Shown here piece by piece: positions 24,061 to 33,132 of a stretch of 51,414 bases of DNA. Source of the DNA: a virus; the IMG/VR virus record IMGVR_UViG_3300008448_000127, positions 1 to 51,414 of that record. One strand, 5' to 3'. The notes under the pieces are model-generated. The model was not told the origin of the DNA and made no database searches. It saw nothing but the letters and a program-made list of their open reading frames with translations. Both the position numbers and the translations under genes were made by a program. Positions within the stretch are counted from its first letter, which is position 1, and every line of letters begins with the position of its first letter.

Positions 24061-25108
24061 TGTAGATGTTCCTTAGTGCGTCAATTTGTTCAGTGAGCAG
24101 GAGGGTTTGAACTTTGTAGTCGTAGATGTTGCGAGCGTTACTTGCGTAGTGCCATTGGTGTTCGGGGTTCCAATGGGCAATGCAATCGAGGATTATCTTA
24201 CGTAGGTCAGACATTTCAATGTCAGGATGGACTCTTACCAGATTACCGTCGATTCCCGGCATAACGTCGTCGGCAGGTAGGTCAGTAATCACGATGCAAC
24301 CAGCAGCAGTTGCTTCGATAATCTTTCTGAGAGTGTAACCGTACATGCTGGACGTGCAGATGGCGACCTTAAACTCACTGAGGGTCTTCAGGTACTCTGG
24401 CGTGTTGCTTCCTCTACGATGGTATCCGGGGTGCTGCATATTAACAATAGGCATGTTGCGTTCAGCAAGGATACGCTTGCGTAGAGGGTAGGCACTAGAC
24501 ACTGCACCGGACATTAAGCAGCCACCTACACGCTCCGTATTGAATTCTGGAACAATCAACGGATCAAGTGTGTGGTACGTACGAATCAGATGCTGCTTGC
24601 GAGTGTACGGTGCCAGATGGTTGACAATGTCTTCGTGGTAGTAACATATCCACGCATGGCAACCCATTTCAGCAGCAGCCTCCGAGTGCCAGGCTGGACC
24701 TTGGTGCGAATCCTTTAGGATAGTCAATTTGAAGATATCGCTACGTTCAGCGAGGTAGTTGACATTGTGGAAGCGAGCGTTATGATCCCTGAAGTTTCTG
24801 GGATCGAAATGCCACTCACGTTTGTCCTGAATGACGAGCGTGTTGGGTGGGTATGCAGTTACCAATTTTCGAACGTCTGTGCATTCAATTGGTAAGGCAT
24901 AACCACAGTGTAGGTACCCGTTCTGGGCAAGACCGTGAGTGATCTGCCATCCTTCATCGGTCATGTGGTCCTTCATGGAGGCGACTCCGAGGACCAGACG
25001 GTGCTCACCAGCATTTAGTACTTCGGAGTACTTCGGTGCTGGTAGTTCAGGCGTAGCAGGTTTGGGCAGGGACGCGATAACGTCCGCAACTGTGCGAGGG
25101 GGCAGCAT
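24047..25108 (-). CDS. GT-B-type glycosyltransferase (353 aa)
   Basis: Starts MLPPRTVADVIASLPKP. It resembles GT4-like proteins in its second half: FKVAICTSSMYGYTLRKIIEATAAGCIVITDLPADD (about 270-305) matches the sugar-nucleotide-binding region with the E-x-x-A-x-G core. The N-terminal half (HRLVLGVASMKDHMTDEGW) would form the acceptor domain. Coupled with the radical SAM gene. Acceptor unknown. Confidence 0.65.
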   Translation of the reverse strand: MLPPRTVADVIASLPKPATPELPAPKYSEVLNAGEHRLVLGVASMKDHMTDEGWQITHGLAQNGYLHCGYALPIECTDVRKLVTAYPPNTLVIQDKREWHFDPRNFRDHNARFHNVNYLAERSDIFKLTILKDSHQGPAWHSEAAAEMGCHAWICYYHEDIVNHLAPYTRKQHLIRTYHTLDPLIVPEFNTERVGGCLMSGAVSSAYPLRKRILAERNMPIVNMQHPGYHRRGSNTPEYLKTLSEFKVAICTSSMYGYTLRKIIEATAAGCIVITDLPADDVMPGIDGNLVRVHPDIEMSDLRKIILDCIAHWNPEHQWHYASNARNIYDYKVQTLLLTEQIDALRNIYNEQA

Positions 25109-25122
25109 GGGGATGCTTTCTG

Positions 25123-26448
25123 TCAGGACATAAAATCAGGATCGAAACACTTGGATAGAGGGTGCTTGCGGTTACCGATAGACGACACTTCACCAGTATG
25201 CTGCACAAGTGAAGGATTATGTACGTACTCAGTCCACCCAGCATGGTGCATGGCAGTTACGACAGCACCGTCAATCGACTTAAAGCCTTTCTGTGAGTCA
25301 TAAACTCTTGTCTTCATGTGCGGGCTATTGAGAAGTACCTGAACGGCTTCATGACTGAACACCAGGGCAACTGCACCTCGACCAAGTTGGTACCCTTGTG
25401 GAGCACGAGCAGCAGGTACCCATCCCTTTGTCTTTACCTGCTGAACCATATCGTCATTCTCCATGAATGTAAATAGGTTCCAGTATCCTTTTTCGGGATA
25501 CGTGCATTTTGTCAAATAGGCACGTAAATTGCGTACGCACACAAAGTCATCCTGGAAGATAGCGTAGTACTGACACCATGGATCTCGAAGGTACATCTCC
25601 TGAAGAGTCAAGTACCAGTGAGCATAAGGTCCAATGTTGCTTCCACGGTAAGCGTACGTGTAACCCTGAAGCCAGTCAAATGACCCATCGTTTGGTCCGT
25701 CAACTGCAATAACAGGATCGTCGAAACCAGCAGCTTCCAGACTTTCCAGTGTAGATGGCAGCGAGTTGATTCTGGTCGGAACAGTAGTTACAGAGTACGT
25801 CCAGCGACCTGTAACCCACGGTACGGTAGTTGTAATTCTTTCGAGACCACCATTGACAAACTTGATCTCTTTACGAACCAATTCTTCGTAATCAGTGGTT
25901 GTAATGATTCTGCGATCAAAGTGCGGACTGAGGTTACCTAGTTTAATTGGGATATTAGAGGGTTTTGCCCAGGATTGAATACGCTTGACGTTTCCTTCAT
26001 GGACTGTGCCTACGACAACTTCTGAGGCAGGAACTTGTACTGGTGCCATCATTCGTATCTCACAGGCTTCTACGATCCATGAACGTACGATTTGAGAGGC
26101 AAGTGAAGGAGCGAGACGAGCAGCAAGCCTTTGGTACCACTTTGCTGCAATACGCTGCCCTCTGGCAACAATGCTATCGGCTAGTGGAATTGCTTGCCGT
26201 AACACCTGAGCAGGTGTCATGTAGTCAAGACGATCGATTTCTGCTTTACAGTCTGAGCACGGTACTTCGTTGCCGGTTTCTCGTTTGATAATTGCGTGCA
26301 GGCGAGTACCGATACCGCTGGGCGTCCGTACAAGGGTCTCTGCCTTTGGTGGCACGTTCCAACCTGCTAAAGCTGCTTTGTAGGCTTCAGCTTTGGGTCC
26401 GCCTTTATCGATCTCGTCTTGCCACACTTTGGGGATTTTGCGTTGCAC
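25123..26448 (-). CDS. Two-domain glycosyltransferase (441 aa)
   Basis: Starts at GTG with GAGGAAGA 5-8 bases before it. The N-terminal 110 residues (KVWQDEIDKGGPKAEAYKAALAG... PCSDCKAEIDRLDYMTP) form a helical domain with a Cys pair. The C-terminal 230 residues have WTYSVTTVPTRINSLPSTLESLEAAGF, VIAVDGPNDG and YYAIFQDDFVCV (DxD), typical of a GT-A glycosyltransferase. The N-terminal part may anchor it to another protein. It is the first enzyme of the cassette, right after the tail genes, so virion glycosylation is a reasonable guess. Confidence 0.65.
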   Translation of the reverse strand: MQRKIPKVWQDEIDKGGPKAEAYKAALAGWNVPPKAETLVRTPSGIGTRLHAIIKRETGNEVPCSDCKAEIDRLDYMTPAQVLRQAIPLADSIVARGQRIAAKWYQRLAARLAPSLASQIVRSWIVEACEIRMMAPVQVPASEVVVGTVHEGNVKRIQSWAKPSNIPIKLGNLSPHFDRRIITTTDYEELVRKEIKFVNGGLERITTTVPWVTGRWTYSVTTVPTRINSLPSTLESLEAAGFDDPVIAVDGPNDGSFDWLQGYTYAYRGSNIGPYAHWYLTLQEMYLRDPWCQYYAIFQDDFVCVRNLRAYLTKCTYPEKGYWNLFTFMENDDMVQQVKTKGWVPAARAPQGYQLGRGAVALVFSHEAVQVLLNSPHMKTRVYDSQKGFKSIDGAVVTAMHHAGWTEYVHNPSLVQHTGEVSSIGNRKHPLSKCFDPDFMS

Positions 26449-26450
26449 GG

Positions 26451-26618
26451 TTACTCTTCCTCAAGGACCGCTACTTGTTGTGCCTGAGCGTACGCTTCGT
26501 GCCTATCTCTGATTTCCAGAACGGCTTCAATCTGCTCTGAGGTGAAACCACTTAATGCGTACTGCAAGTGCTGGGATATTACAACGGCAAGGATACTAAC
26601 CAGAATAACGTATCTCAT
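26451..26618 (-). CDS. Small membrane-anchored protein (55 aa)
   Basis: MRYVILVSILAVVISQHL... has an N-terminal hydrophobic helix, then a helical region rich in Glu/Gln/Ala (QIEAVLEIRDRHEAYAQAQQ). It overlaps the tail gene by ATGA. Role unknown. Confidence 0.6.
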   Translation of the reverse strand: MRYVILVSILAVVISQHLQYALSGFTSEQIEAVLEIRDRHEAYAQAQQVAVLEEE

Positions 26619-27196
26619 AGTGTCTCATATACCAAAAAGCTGAGGCATATCGTCGGGTGCTGGATTGGCGGTTGTGGTGGTACTGCCGGGAACACAACAC
26701 TTGACATGCCGGGAAGAAAGCAAACAGTACCGGCTAGAAGGATAGGATTGCAACTGACTCGTGTCAAGAGACTGTCAGACGGAATGAAATCAGGGCTTGG
26801 AGTTCCGACACTGGCACAGCGTCTGAATTCAATACCCCATCCATTTCCTGGTGTACATTGGATGGCAACTTGAAAACAAAAGTACCAAGTTGCTGTCATT
26901 GTCGAATTTGTGGGGTCAAGCCAAACGCATGTTGCATTGATTGTACCAAGACCCCAACGACCATTAGCTACGAGAGTAACCGTAGTGCTACCTTCGAAGC
27001 AACCGTACGTGGTGTCATCGGTCGTCATTTCAATTGTTAAAGTATTTGGTAGTGGATTCTCTGACGGGTCTCCTGTACAAGTTGGTTCTTCGGCAGAGTG
27101 AACCGACCCCGGATAACAACGACTAGGGCAGCATGTCGCTTCTTCTCCACAACCGCAACCGCACAGCAATATCGCTTCAAGTTGGTTTGATGGCAT
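26615..27196 (-). CDS. Cys-rich minor tail/appendage protein (193 aa)
   Basis: The start is the ATG at 27196 overlapping the upstream stop as TGATG; longer readings run through the upstream gene. MPSNQLEAILLCGCGCGEEATCCPSRC has eight Cys in the first 35 residues. A Thr/Ser-rich beta domain (TLTIEMTTDDTTYGCFEGSTTVTLV) and a Pro-rich end follow. It is likely a virion tip or baseplate part because of its position downstream of tail genes; the Cys pattern may bind metal or form disulphides. Confidence 0.55.
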   Translation of the reverse strand: MPSNQLEAILLCGCGCGEEATCCPSRCYPGSVHSAEEPTCTGDPSENPLPNTLTIEMTTDDTTYGCFEGSTTVTLVANGRWGLGTINATCVWLDPTNSTMTATWYFCFQVAIQCTPGNGWGIEFRRCASVGTPSPDFIPSDSLLTRVSCNPILLAGTVCFLPGMSSVVFPAVPPQPPIQHPTICLSFLVYETL

Positions 27197-28170
27197 CAGG
27201 GGGTTCCTGTACCTACAGGGCAAGATGTTTGGACACCAGGACAGTACACACCTTCTGTAATATACGTGTCGCAGCGAACCAGTTTTACTGACTGTGCACC
27301 ATTCAATGTGCAGCACTCGTAAAATCTGTCTGGGATTCCAATGAGATCGTAGCCACCTGATACAATCATCCATACGGATACTTGAGGTATCGCAGTGCCC
27401 GTACCAGTTCCGGGTACAGGAGCAGGATCGTCTGCAGTATCGCCTAAATCGGATACGATGATGTGTGCACCGATCGGCAGTAATAGTTTTCTGGGATCAT
27501 AGACGTAAATTAAGCTACCGTCACCATCAACAACAGTTCGTGTTGGTTGGACAAGCGTACCACATACGGCATCGCCGTCGTTAGCAGCCGTACCGACAGG
27601 TAGCTCATTCTCTCCGTACAGCAAACTGCACAGGTCGCATTCGTTCGTCAGGGCACTGCCCGTACCAACACCAGATATAGTGCCTGTACCAGTTTCTGAG
27701 AAGGAAGGGATTGTGAACCGTGGGTTGGCAGACAGATTTGCGGTATAGTAACCATTACCCAGGCACTGAGTAATGCGGGCGTGACGGTTGTTGCCTGACG
27801 CAGCGGTTATAGGTGACCATTCTGACTCGTTTCGTATAACAAGTATTACGTCGTTAATTGCTGCAGAAAAGGTTGGGAATCGGTTTGTTACATCGATCAA
27901 ACCTTCATCTGTTGTGGAGTCCTCCATATCAAGGCTGTCGGTTAAGACAGGCTGAAGGTATCGGAGGATTCTACCTTGTGCAGTAGTGTAACCTGTACGT
28001 GGATCAGTCGCAGCAGCGAGACTCTCTGTAAGAACCACATAGTACAAGTCGTTATGGATTGTTTTGTCACGGGTGTTGTCCGCTAGAGGTTGTCGGTACC
28101 TATTACCTAAGACACGGCGACCGATCTCGATCGTGTCTTCCAGCGTAAAGATTCCAAGTTCTCTGGTCAT
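27196..28170 (-). CDS. Tail-associated protein with Gly-Thr repeats (324 aa)
   Basis: The sequence is beta-rich with many GTGTG/GTGTP stretches (PGTGTGTAIPQ, TGTGTISGVGTG), and ends in CPVGTGTP. It lies after the 363-residue tail protein and is coupled to it by ATGA. Probably a distal tail or tip component. No domain recognised with certainty. Confidence 0.55.
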   Translation of the reverse strand: MTRELGIFTLEDTIEIGRRVLGNRYRQPLADNTRDKTIHNDLYYVVLTESLAAATDPRTGYTTAQGRILRYLQPVLTDSLDMEDSTTDEGLIDVTNRFPTFSAAINDVILVIRNESEWSPITAASGNNRHARITQCLGNGYYTANLSANPRFTIPSFSETGTGTISGVGTGSALTNECDLCSLLYGENELPVGTAANDGDAVCGTLVQPTRTVVDGDGSLIYVYDPRKLLLPIGAHIIVSDLGDTADDPAPVPGTGTGTAIPQVSVWMIVSGGYDLIGIPDRFYECCTLNGAQSVKLVRCDTYITEGVYCPGVQTSCPVGTGTP

Positions 28171-29258
28171 GGTATTGCCAAACTGTGAGTTTCAATAAAC
28201 CCTGTAAGGTCAGCTTCTTCTGGGAATAACGGATCAATAATGAAGAAATCTGTTTCTGGATCGGCAGCGTTCATCAAATTGAAAGGGTATGCTGTTCCAT
28301 CTGGTTGCAGCGGCCAAGGTGCTTTAGCTAAGTCACCACGGTTATTGATGGGGATTGGTCCGTAGGCTACAGCACCACCTGCCCCCGCAACGAGTTGCTG
28401 CGTGTGCATCGACACTCTTCGATTGGCTTCTCTAAAGTAACCTTCTGGTGATTCTACAGCGGTTCTATCATCAACAACAAACACAGCAGTTATGGTGATG
28501 TAATGCCATGTTCCGTTTGATCCTGCTTGCCCTGCAGGGATAGCAACTCCTGTAGTACGATAATTCTCAACGCAGCTTATTGATTCACAGAACACATGCT
28601 TGATTGGGGCATCGTAAAAGTCGTCTACAGCTGCTTCATTTATTTTTCCAATATAGGGGTCGATATCGGTCTTATAGTTGAATCCTGTCGCTTGGACATT
28701 CCAAGTAAACTGGTGTACCTGCAACTGTAGAGGAAGGTCAATGCCTTCAGTTAGTGGTAGGAAGTTAGCGTGTACAAGTGGGGCACCTGTTGAGTCCTTG
28801 TACCGTGTTGTTGAGACTTGTCTTGTAGACGAGTGCCAAATAACAGGTTCTTCCCACGGGCGTATTACAACTTGCTTAGGAGTTGCTGTTCCTGTCGAGT
28901 CGATGACTCTTGTAGGTACCCTTCCAATGGCTCCTGGAGGAGAAGTATTAAGGAAGTTTGCTGTCTCGTACTCAAGCTCAACAAGCCAGTAGGGCCTTCC
29001 TTCTGTATGTTCTTTAACAGAGGGTGCTGACTTCAGAATTAAATCGGATCTTTCTGGGTGGTAACTTAATCCGATTGTAAAGGTAGGCTCTGGAGTCGTA
29101 CCGAAATCGTACGCAGGTAAAGCTGCCTGAACGTCTACGATGTCCTCCAGTGGTGAGTCCATCTCGATTAGGCAGGTTTCACGAATACGAACAACGCCCC
29201 AAGTCGCAGATAGCACTTGCGGTTGCAGTAAAAACCCATGAATAGTTTTAAGGCCCAC
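28167..29258 (-). CDS. Tail protein downstream of tape measure (363 aa)
   Basis: GTG start with AGGAGGTTAGT upstream. It begins MGLKTIHGFLLQPQVLSAT. Position directly after the tape measure is where distal tail or tail-hub proteins are encoded in siphoviruses. The sequence is beta-strand-rich without a diagnostic motif. Variant polar-motif copies at 28217, 28252 and 29051. Confidence 0.55.
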   Translation of the reverse strand: MGLKTIHGFLLQPQVLSATWGVVRIRETCLIEMDSPLEDIVDVQAALPAYDFGTTPEPTFTIGLSYHPERSDLILKSAPSVKEHTEGRPYWLVELEYETANFLNTSPPGAIGRVPTRVIDSTGTATPKQVVIRPWEEPVIWHSSTRQVSTTRYKDSTGAPLVHANFLPLTEGIDLPLQLQVHQFTWNVQATGFNYKTDIDPYIGKINEAAVDDFYDAPIKHVFCESISCVENYRTTGVAIPAGQAGSNGTWHYITITAVFVVDDRTAVESPEGYFREANRRVSMHTQQLVAGAGGAVAYGPIPINNRGDLAKAPWPLQPDGTAYPFNLMNAADPETDFFIIDPLFPEEADLTGFIETHSLAIP

Positions 29259-29259
29259 A

Positions 29260-31755
29260 CTAACCTCCTGGGACTACGTTGACTCGTGGTGCCTGAGCAC
29301 CCTGCTCCACGAGTTGCCGTTGGATTTCTATGAGAGTATCGAGTCGTTCAACTTGGGCATCACGCGGACCAAATTGTGCTTTGAACATCTGCTCAAATGC
29401 TTTAGCTTGAGCTTCGTACGTGTTTTGCTCCAGACCTTGTGCGTACCCTGGTTTCCTAAGTTGATCGATCTCTTTTTGCACTTGCTCCAACTGCTGGTTC
29501 ATAAACTCTTGAGTAAACGCTTCTTCGCTTATCGGCAGTTGAGGCCCAACAAATGCAGTATCGATTCCAGAGAACGCAGCTTGCTCGTCTCTGATACGCT
29601 TCATTTCCCGTTCCGCTTCAGACATACGCATACTCTCAAGTTCTTCACGCATACGCTGTTGGCGTTCGCGGGTTGCCATACCTTCAATCTCCACTGCTCT
29701 TTGGTTAGCAAGGAGTAATTGGTTGGCAATCTCCAGTTGCTTCTTACGCTCCTCAGTCATATGCTCTTGTTGACTGATTAGCTCTTCAGCAATCTTCTTT
29801 TGCAACTCCATGTTTTCTTGCAGGTCAGTAACATTAGGATGGTATATCTCCTGTAGAGCATTGAGGAGATCAGGATCTGTCAGTTTGCCCTTAAGATTTT
29901 CAAGAGCACTGACATCCATTACCTGGTTGTAATCGCCAAAAAAGTCAGAGATACCTTTGTCTGGTCCAGTCATAATGTCGTGCATGTTGCGAAGTCTTGC
30001 CAACATTACTTGCTCGTTACCGGCAATGGCGGCTTCTCTTGCAGCAGCATACTGAGCCTTAAGTTCTATCGCAGCTTCTTTTTGACCTTGTGTGCCATCT
30101 ATGATCATATTATTGATGCGACGCTGAAAGTCAAATACAGCTTCCTGACCTCCCATAAGGCCTTCAAAGTATGCAGCATTGGCACCTTCACGTTTCATTT
30201 CCTCTTGAGCCATGATCTCATCGAGGCGTGCTTGTTCCTTTTTTAACTCTGTTATTTTTTGTTCAACCTCTTCGCGAGACTGCATATCCTGAATAGCGGT
30301 TGCTTCGTCTTCGAATTGATGACGTAGTTTAGTCATCTCTCCAAGACGTTCTGTTTCTTTACGAAACTCTTCTAATGCTTTGGTTGCTTTATCTGCAGCA
30401 TCTTCAGTGTCCATCAGGTAACGAGTAAGCAAGCCGATGCCAATAAGAACTGCAGGTACACCAAATCCAGCAAGGGCACCCATTGCAGCGTTAGCACCAA
30501 ATACAGATCGAGCAACCATAGATAGGTTGTTCGATGCTGACATGAGTGCCATGTTCATGCCGCCGCCCATGCTAAGAACTTGGATGAAGTCTTCAGCAGC
30601 ATAGGATGCTTGAGTAATAGCAGCACCAGCACCACCAAAACCGCCAGCAGATGCCTGAGCAATTCTGGTAGAGTAAGCTACGGCATCAGCATGTTCCTGC
30701 TGGGTGATGATGTTTCTGGAGAGCATTGCGTCATACTCAACCAGTCGAGCAGTGTGTAATTGCTCTGCTGTCATTAGTTGACGACGAAGACCGATAGCCT
30801 CACGTTCAAGACGGTTCGCTTCTTCCACATCATCTACGTACGCTCGTACTGTTCTCAGAGTATTTTCTGAGACAGGAATACGTCCGCCAACTGTTGAAGC
30901 CTGCATGTCTCCAGCATTCGCACCGGCACGGAATCGGGCAGCATCTTCTTCAATACGCTTTTGTGCTTTGAAGGCAGCAGCTACACGTCGATTCTGCTGC
31001 TCAGTGTAATGCTCAGCTTCTTCTTCCGTTAAGCGTTGCTGCTCAACTGCAGCACGAGCACGGGCCTGAATATCTTCCCGCAATGCCTTAATACGATCGG
31101 CTTCCTGTTGCTCCTGGTACTTGCGTTCCTGTTCGGTAACGCGAAGTGTGTGAGCAGCAGACTCTGATGCCAGGCGATCCTTCTCAGCGTAGAAAGCTTC
31201 CAGTGTTTGGCGTTGCTGGTTAACAATACGGTTCCAAGCAGCGTCCATGAAGCCTTGCGTTTCCGCATCAGCTTTATTGACAGCAGCTTCTTCAGCAGCG
31301 TCCTGTGCAGCGTAGCGAGCAACAACGGCTTCCTGCAGCATTCTGGAGAATGCAATCTGCTTTTGCGTCTCTTCCTCGATCGCAGTTGTTAGCCTGCGTT
31401 CGTTAGATACTGCTTCGTTGTACGTATTGATGTTAGCCTGCTGAACAGCAACAGCAGTCTCACGAGCAATTCGTTCACGGGTAGCAGCTTCTTCCTGAAG
31501 GACATTCTCCTTCTGCTGTTCCAGTTTGTACCAAGCCTGGAACTCACGTTCATTTTCGGTAGCATACCATTTGTTGAACTTCTCTTCAGCTTCCATTTTT
31601 TGCTGAAGGTTGATTTCACGCTCTACTGCTTCGGCTTTAGCGATCTCACGCTGTGACTGAAGAATGACGGCATTGGCTGCAGCCATACCTGTAGCAACGC
31701 CGGTAGCGTCAACGCCAAGTTTGATCGCGAAATCATTGATGCTTTCGCTTGCCAT
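29260..31755 (-). CDS. Tape measure protein (831 aa)
   Basis: The longest gene of the tail module. Residues 1-330 and 450-800 are charged, Gln/Glu/Ala-rich coiled coil. A central Gly/Ala-rich hydrophobic stretch at about 370-460 (GGFGGAGAAITQASYA, FGVPAVLIGIGLLTRYLM) gives one or two membrane-crossing helices, as tape measures have. It sets tail length and helps DNA exit. Start MASESINDFAIKLGVDATG overlaps the end of the tail-chaperone frame by 23 bases. Strong motif copies at 30713, 30864 and 31817 (the last just upstream of this gene, in the chaperone extension). Confidence 0.85.
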   Translation of the reverse strand: MASESINDFAIKLGVDATGVATGMAAANAVILQSQREIAKAEAVEREINLQQKMEAEEKFNKWYATENEREFQAWYKLEQQKENVLQEEAATRERIARETAVAVQQANINTYNEAVSNERRLTTAIEEETQKQIAFSRMLQEAVVARYAAQDAAEEAAVNKADAETQGFMDAAWNRIVNQQRQTLEAFYAEKDRLASESAAHTLRVTEQERKYQEQQEADRIKALREDIQARARAAVEQQRLTEEEAEHYTEQQNRRVAAAFKAQKRIEEDAARFRAGANAGDMQASTVGGRIPVSENTLRTVRAYVDDVEEANRLEREAIGLRRQLMTAEQLHTARLVEYDAMLSRNIITQQEHADAVAYSTRIAQASAGGFGGAGAAITQASYAAEDFIQVLSMGGGMNMALMSASNNLSMVARSVFGANAAMGALAGFGVPAVLIGIGLLTRYLMDTEDAADKATKALEEFRKETERLGEMTKLRHQFEDEATAIQDMQSREEVEQKITELKKEQARLDEIMAQEEMKREGANAAYFEGLMGGQEAVFDFQRRINNMIIDGTQGQKEAAIELKAQYAAAREAAIAGNEQVMLARLRNMHDIMTGPDKGISDFFGDYNQVMDVSALENLKGKLTDPDLLNALQEIYHPNVTDLQENMELQKKIAEELISQQEHMTEERKKQLEIANQLLLANQRAVEIEGMATRERQQRMREELESMRMSEAEREMKRIRDEQAAFSGIDTAFVGPQLPISEEAFTQEFMNQQLEQVQKEIDQLRKPGYAQGLEQNTYEAQAKAFEQMFKAQFGPRDAQVERLDTLIEIQRQLVEQGAQAPRVNVVPGG

Positions 31756-32102
31756 TCTTCAGTTCCTTCGCGGCGTTCAGTATAGCAAAAAACCCGCTTC
31801 TGATAGCAGAGACGGGTTTCTGGACGAGATGAGATAGACGGAAGGTGTAGTCACGCTGAGTAGTCCACTGCTTTAACATCCACGGTTTGACTGTGGACTT
31901 CGGAGCAGAGACCTTCATGTGATGGGCAAGAGCCATTGCTTGTAAGTCATCGTTCATTCCCCATCGGAACTCAGTCCAGAAGTGCCAGTGCTGATAGAAC
32001 TCATTCACTGGCAGTTCATCAATTTCAGCGAGTGACTTTCCCCAACGACTGCAGAGGAACAATTTGAACCACTGCGGGCCGTCAGGGGTTAGCCGTTTTT
32101 TT
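31733..32102 (-). CDS. Tail assembly chaperone, -1 frameshift extension (gpGT-like)
   Basis: This frame has its own ATG at 32119, but reading from the slippery run gives KKRLTPDGPQWFKLFLCSR..., joined to the upstream product after VDVAEK. A fusion of a 140-residue chaperone with a C-terminal part made by -1 frameshift, just before the tape measure, is the conserved design of siphovirus tail assembly chaperones. The fused product should help coat the tape measure. The extension ends 23 bases into the tape measure gene. Confidence 0.75.
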
Positions 32103-32511
32103 CCGCTACATCGACCCACAACTGCTTGCGGATAATTCCCTGAAACTGTTCAAGCTGCGATGCTGTCAGGTTGTCAAGGAAGTAATCCAGTACACGAGTC
32201 AGATACGAACCGTCAAGGTCTTCGAGAGTCTGACGGATACTTACGTTTTCTTCGACAGTAATCGGCCAAACTGCTGGGTCGGTTTCATGGAGCGAGTTGA
32301 CCAACTGTGGAAGGAACGGTCTGCCGTTGTCGTGCAAGCAGATCAAGGTACGAAGACCGCTGAAGTACGAACCGCTGACACGACCTTCAGTGACCTGCGG
32401 TAGAGCCTGGAGAGCAATAGCAAATGCTGTTGCTGTACCTGCTGATGGCTCAACCAATTCAGCCGTTGAAGATTCTGGGACAGGAACTCGTTTAAGCGGG
32501 CGGAGCAGCAT
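32089..32511 (-). CDS. Tail assembly chaperone (gpG-like, 140 aa)
   Basis: Position between the major tail protein and tape measure, and the frameshift site at its 3' end, identify the role more than the sequence does. The product (MLLRPLKRVPVPESSTAELVEPS...) ends WVDVAEKNG at the slippery run. A terminator-like hairpin lies just upstream, so it may be made at lower level than the tail tube. Polar motif variant at 32472. Confidence 0.8.
   Translation of the reverse strand: MLLRPLKRVPVPESSTAELVEPSAGTATAFAIALQALPQVTEGRVSGSYFSGLRTLICLHDNGRPFLPQLVNSLHETDPAVWPITVEENVSIRQTLEDLDGSYLTRVLDYFLDNLTASQLEQFQGIIRKQLWVDVAEKNG
32095..32103 (-). promoter_or_regulatory. Programmed -1 frameshift slippery site
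   Basis: On the minus strand GCG GAA AAA AAC GGC TAA contains seven A's followed by C, two codons before the zero-frame stop. Slipping back one base joins the 32089-32511 frame to the 31733 frame. Confidence 0.75.
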
Positions 32512-32543
32512 GATTAGACCTTAATGAAAGAGGGTTGGGGGAT

Positions 32544-32578
32544 AAAAGCTGACACCGTAAGCGAGTACCTACGGTGTC
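32544..32578 (-). terminator. Minus-strand terminator/attenuator after major tail protein
   Basis: GACACCGTA / TACGGTGTC (32551-32559 with 32570-32578), loop of 10; on the minus strand followed by AGCTTTTATC. It lies between the major tail protein and chaperone genes and would give more tail tube than chaperone. Confidence 0.75.
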
Positions 32579-32613
32579 GGTATCGTTTCCACGCTTGGTG
32601 GATCGACTCAGAA

Positions 32614-33123
32614 TTATACTGGAGCAGTTACGTCAATACCACTCAATCGGAATACAATTTCTGCCATGCTTCGGGCAGCGTTACCTTCTGAGAGAACAGT
32701 ACCCTGTGGTGTGAACTTGTTGACGTAGCCTGTCAGCACAAGGATCGGGCCAGTTGTTTCACCAGATGCAGCAGGGAATTCAACGAGCAAGTTACCAGAG
32801 CGACCGTCGAAGAACGCGGCCATCTCTCGACCGCCCCAAGTGTCATCTGGATCCCAATCGACAGTGAAAGTGACAGTACCCAGATCAACAATGGCACCGG
32901 CACGGAATGAACGGATCAGGTTACCCCAAGCGTCCAGAGTCGTGTTGGAGCAAGTCGTCTCAACGTCACCACGAGTGAACCCGGACCAGTTAGGCCCATC
33001 GGTTACACAGGCGTAGACATCGCTTGCTGCGTCCACAGCGTCAGGTGCAGCACCTGTACCTGTTGGGACAGTGGTCTGTTCATACCACTTGATCTTAATT
33101 CTTGATGCGTCTCGATTTGACAT
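32614..33123 (-). CDS. Major tail tube protein (169 aa)
   Basis: Length and position fit a tail tube protein. The core has ATVFTVDWDPDDTWGG-like beta strands (DLGTVTFTVDWDPDD), a DGRSGNLLVEFP hairpin, and ends with an Ile/Val-rich strand. The start MSNRDASRIKIKWYEQT follows a AGGAGG site. Followed by an attenuator, as common for high-copy virion genes. Confidence 0.75.
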   Translation of the reverse strand: MSNRDASRIKIKWYEQTTVPTGTGAAPDAVDAASDVYACVTDGPNWSGFTRGDVETTCSNTTLDAWGNLIRSFRAGAIVDLGTVTFTVDWDPDDTWGGREMAAFFDGRSGNLLVEFPAASGETTGPILVLTGYVNKFTPQGTVLSEGNAARSMAEIVFRLSGIDVTAPV

Positions 33124-33132
33124 GTTTACCTC

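Noticed and set aside
29314-29718. 134-codon plus-strand reading frame opposite the tape measure
   Set aside because: No ribosome site, low-complexity Leu/Phe/His-rich product that mirrors the coiled-coil codons on the other strand.
31785-31822. AAACCCG/CGGGTTT hairpin as a terminator
   Set aside because: It lies inside the frameshift extension of the tail chaperone, where a terminator would cut off the tape measure; stem is short and loop long.
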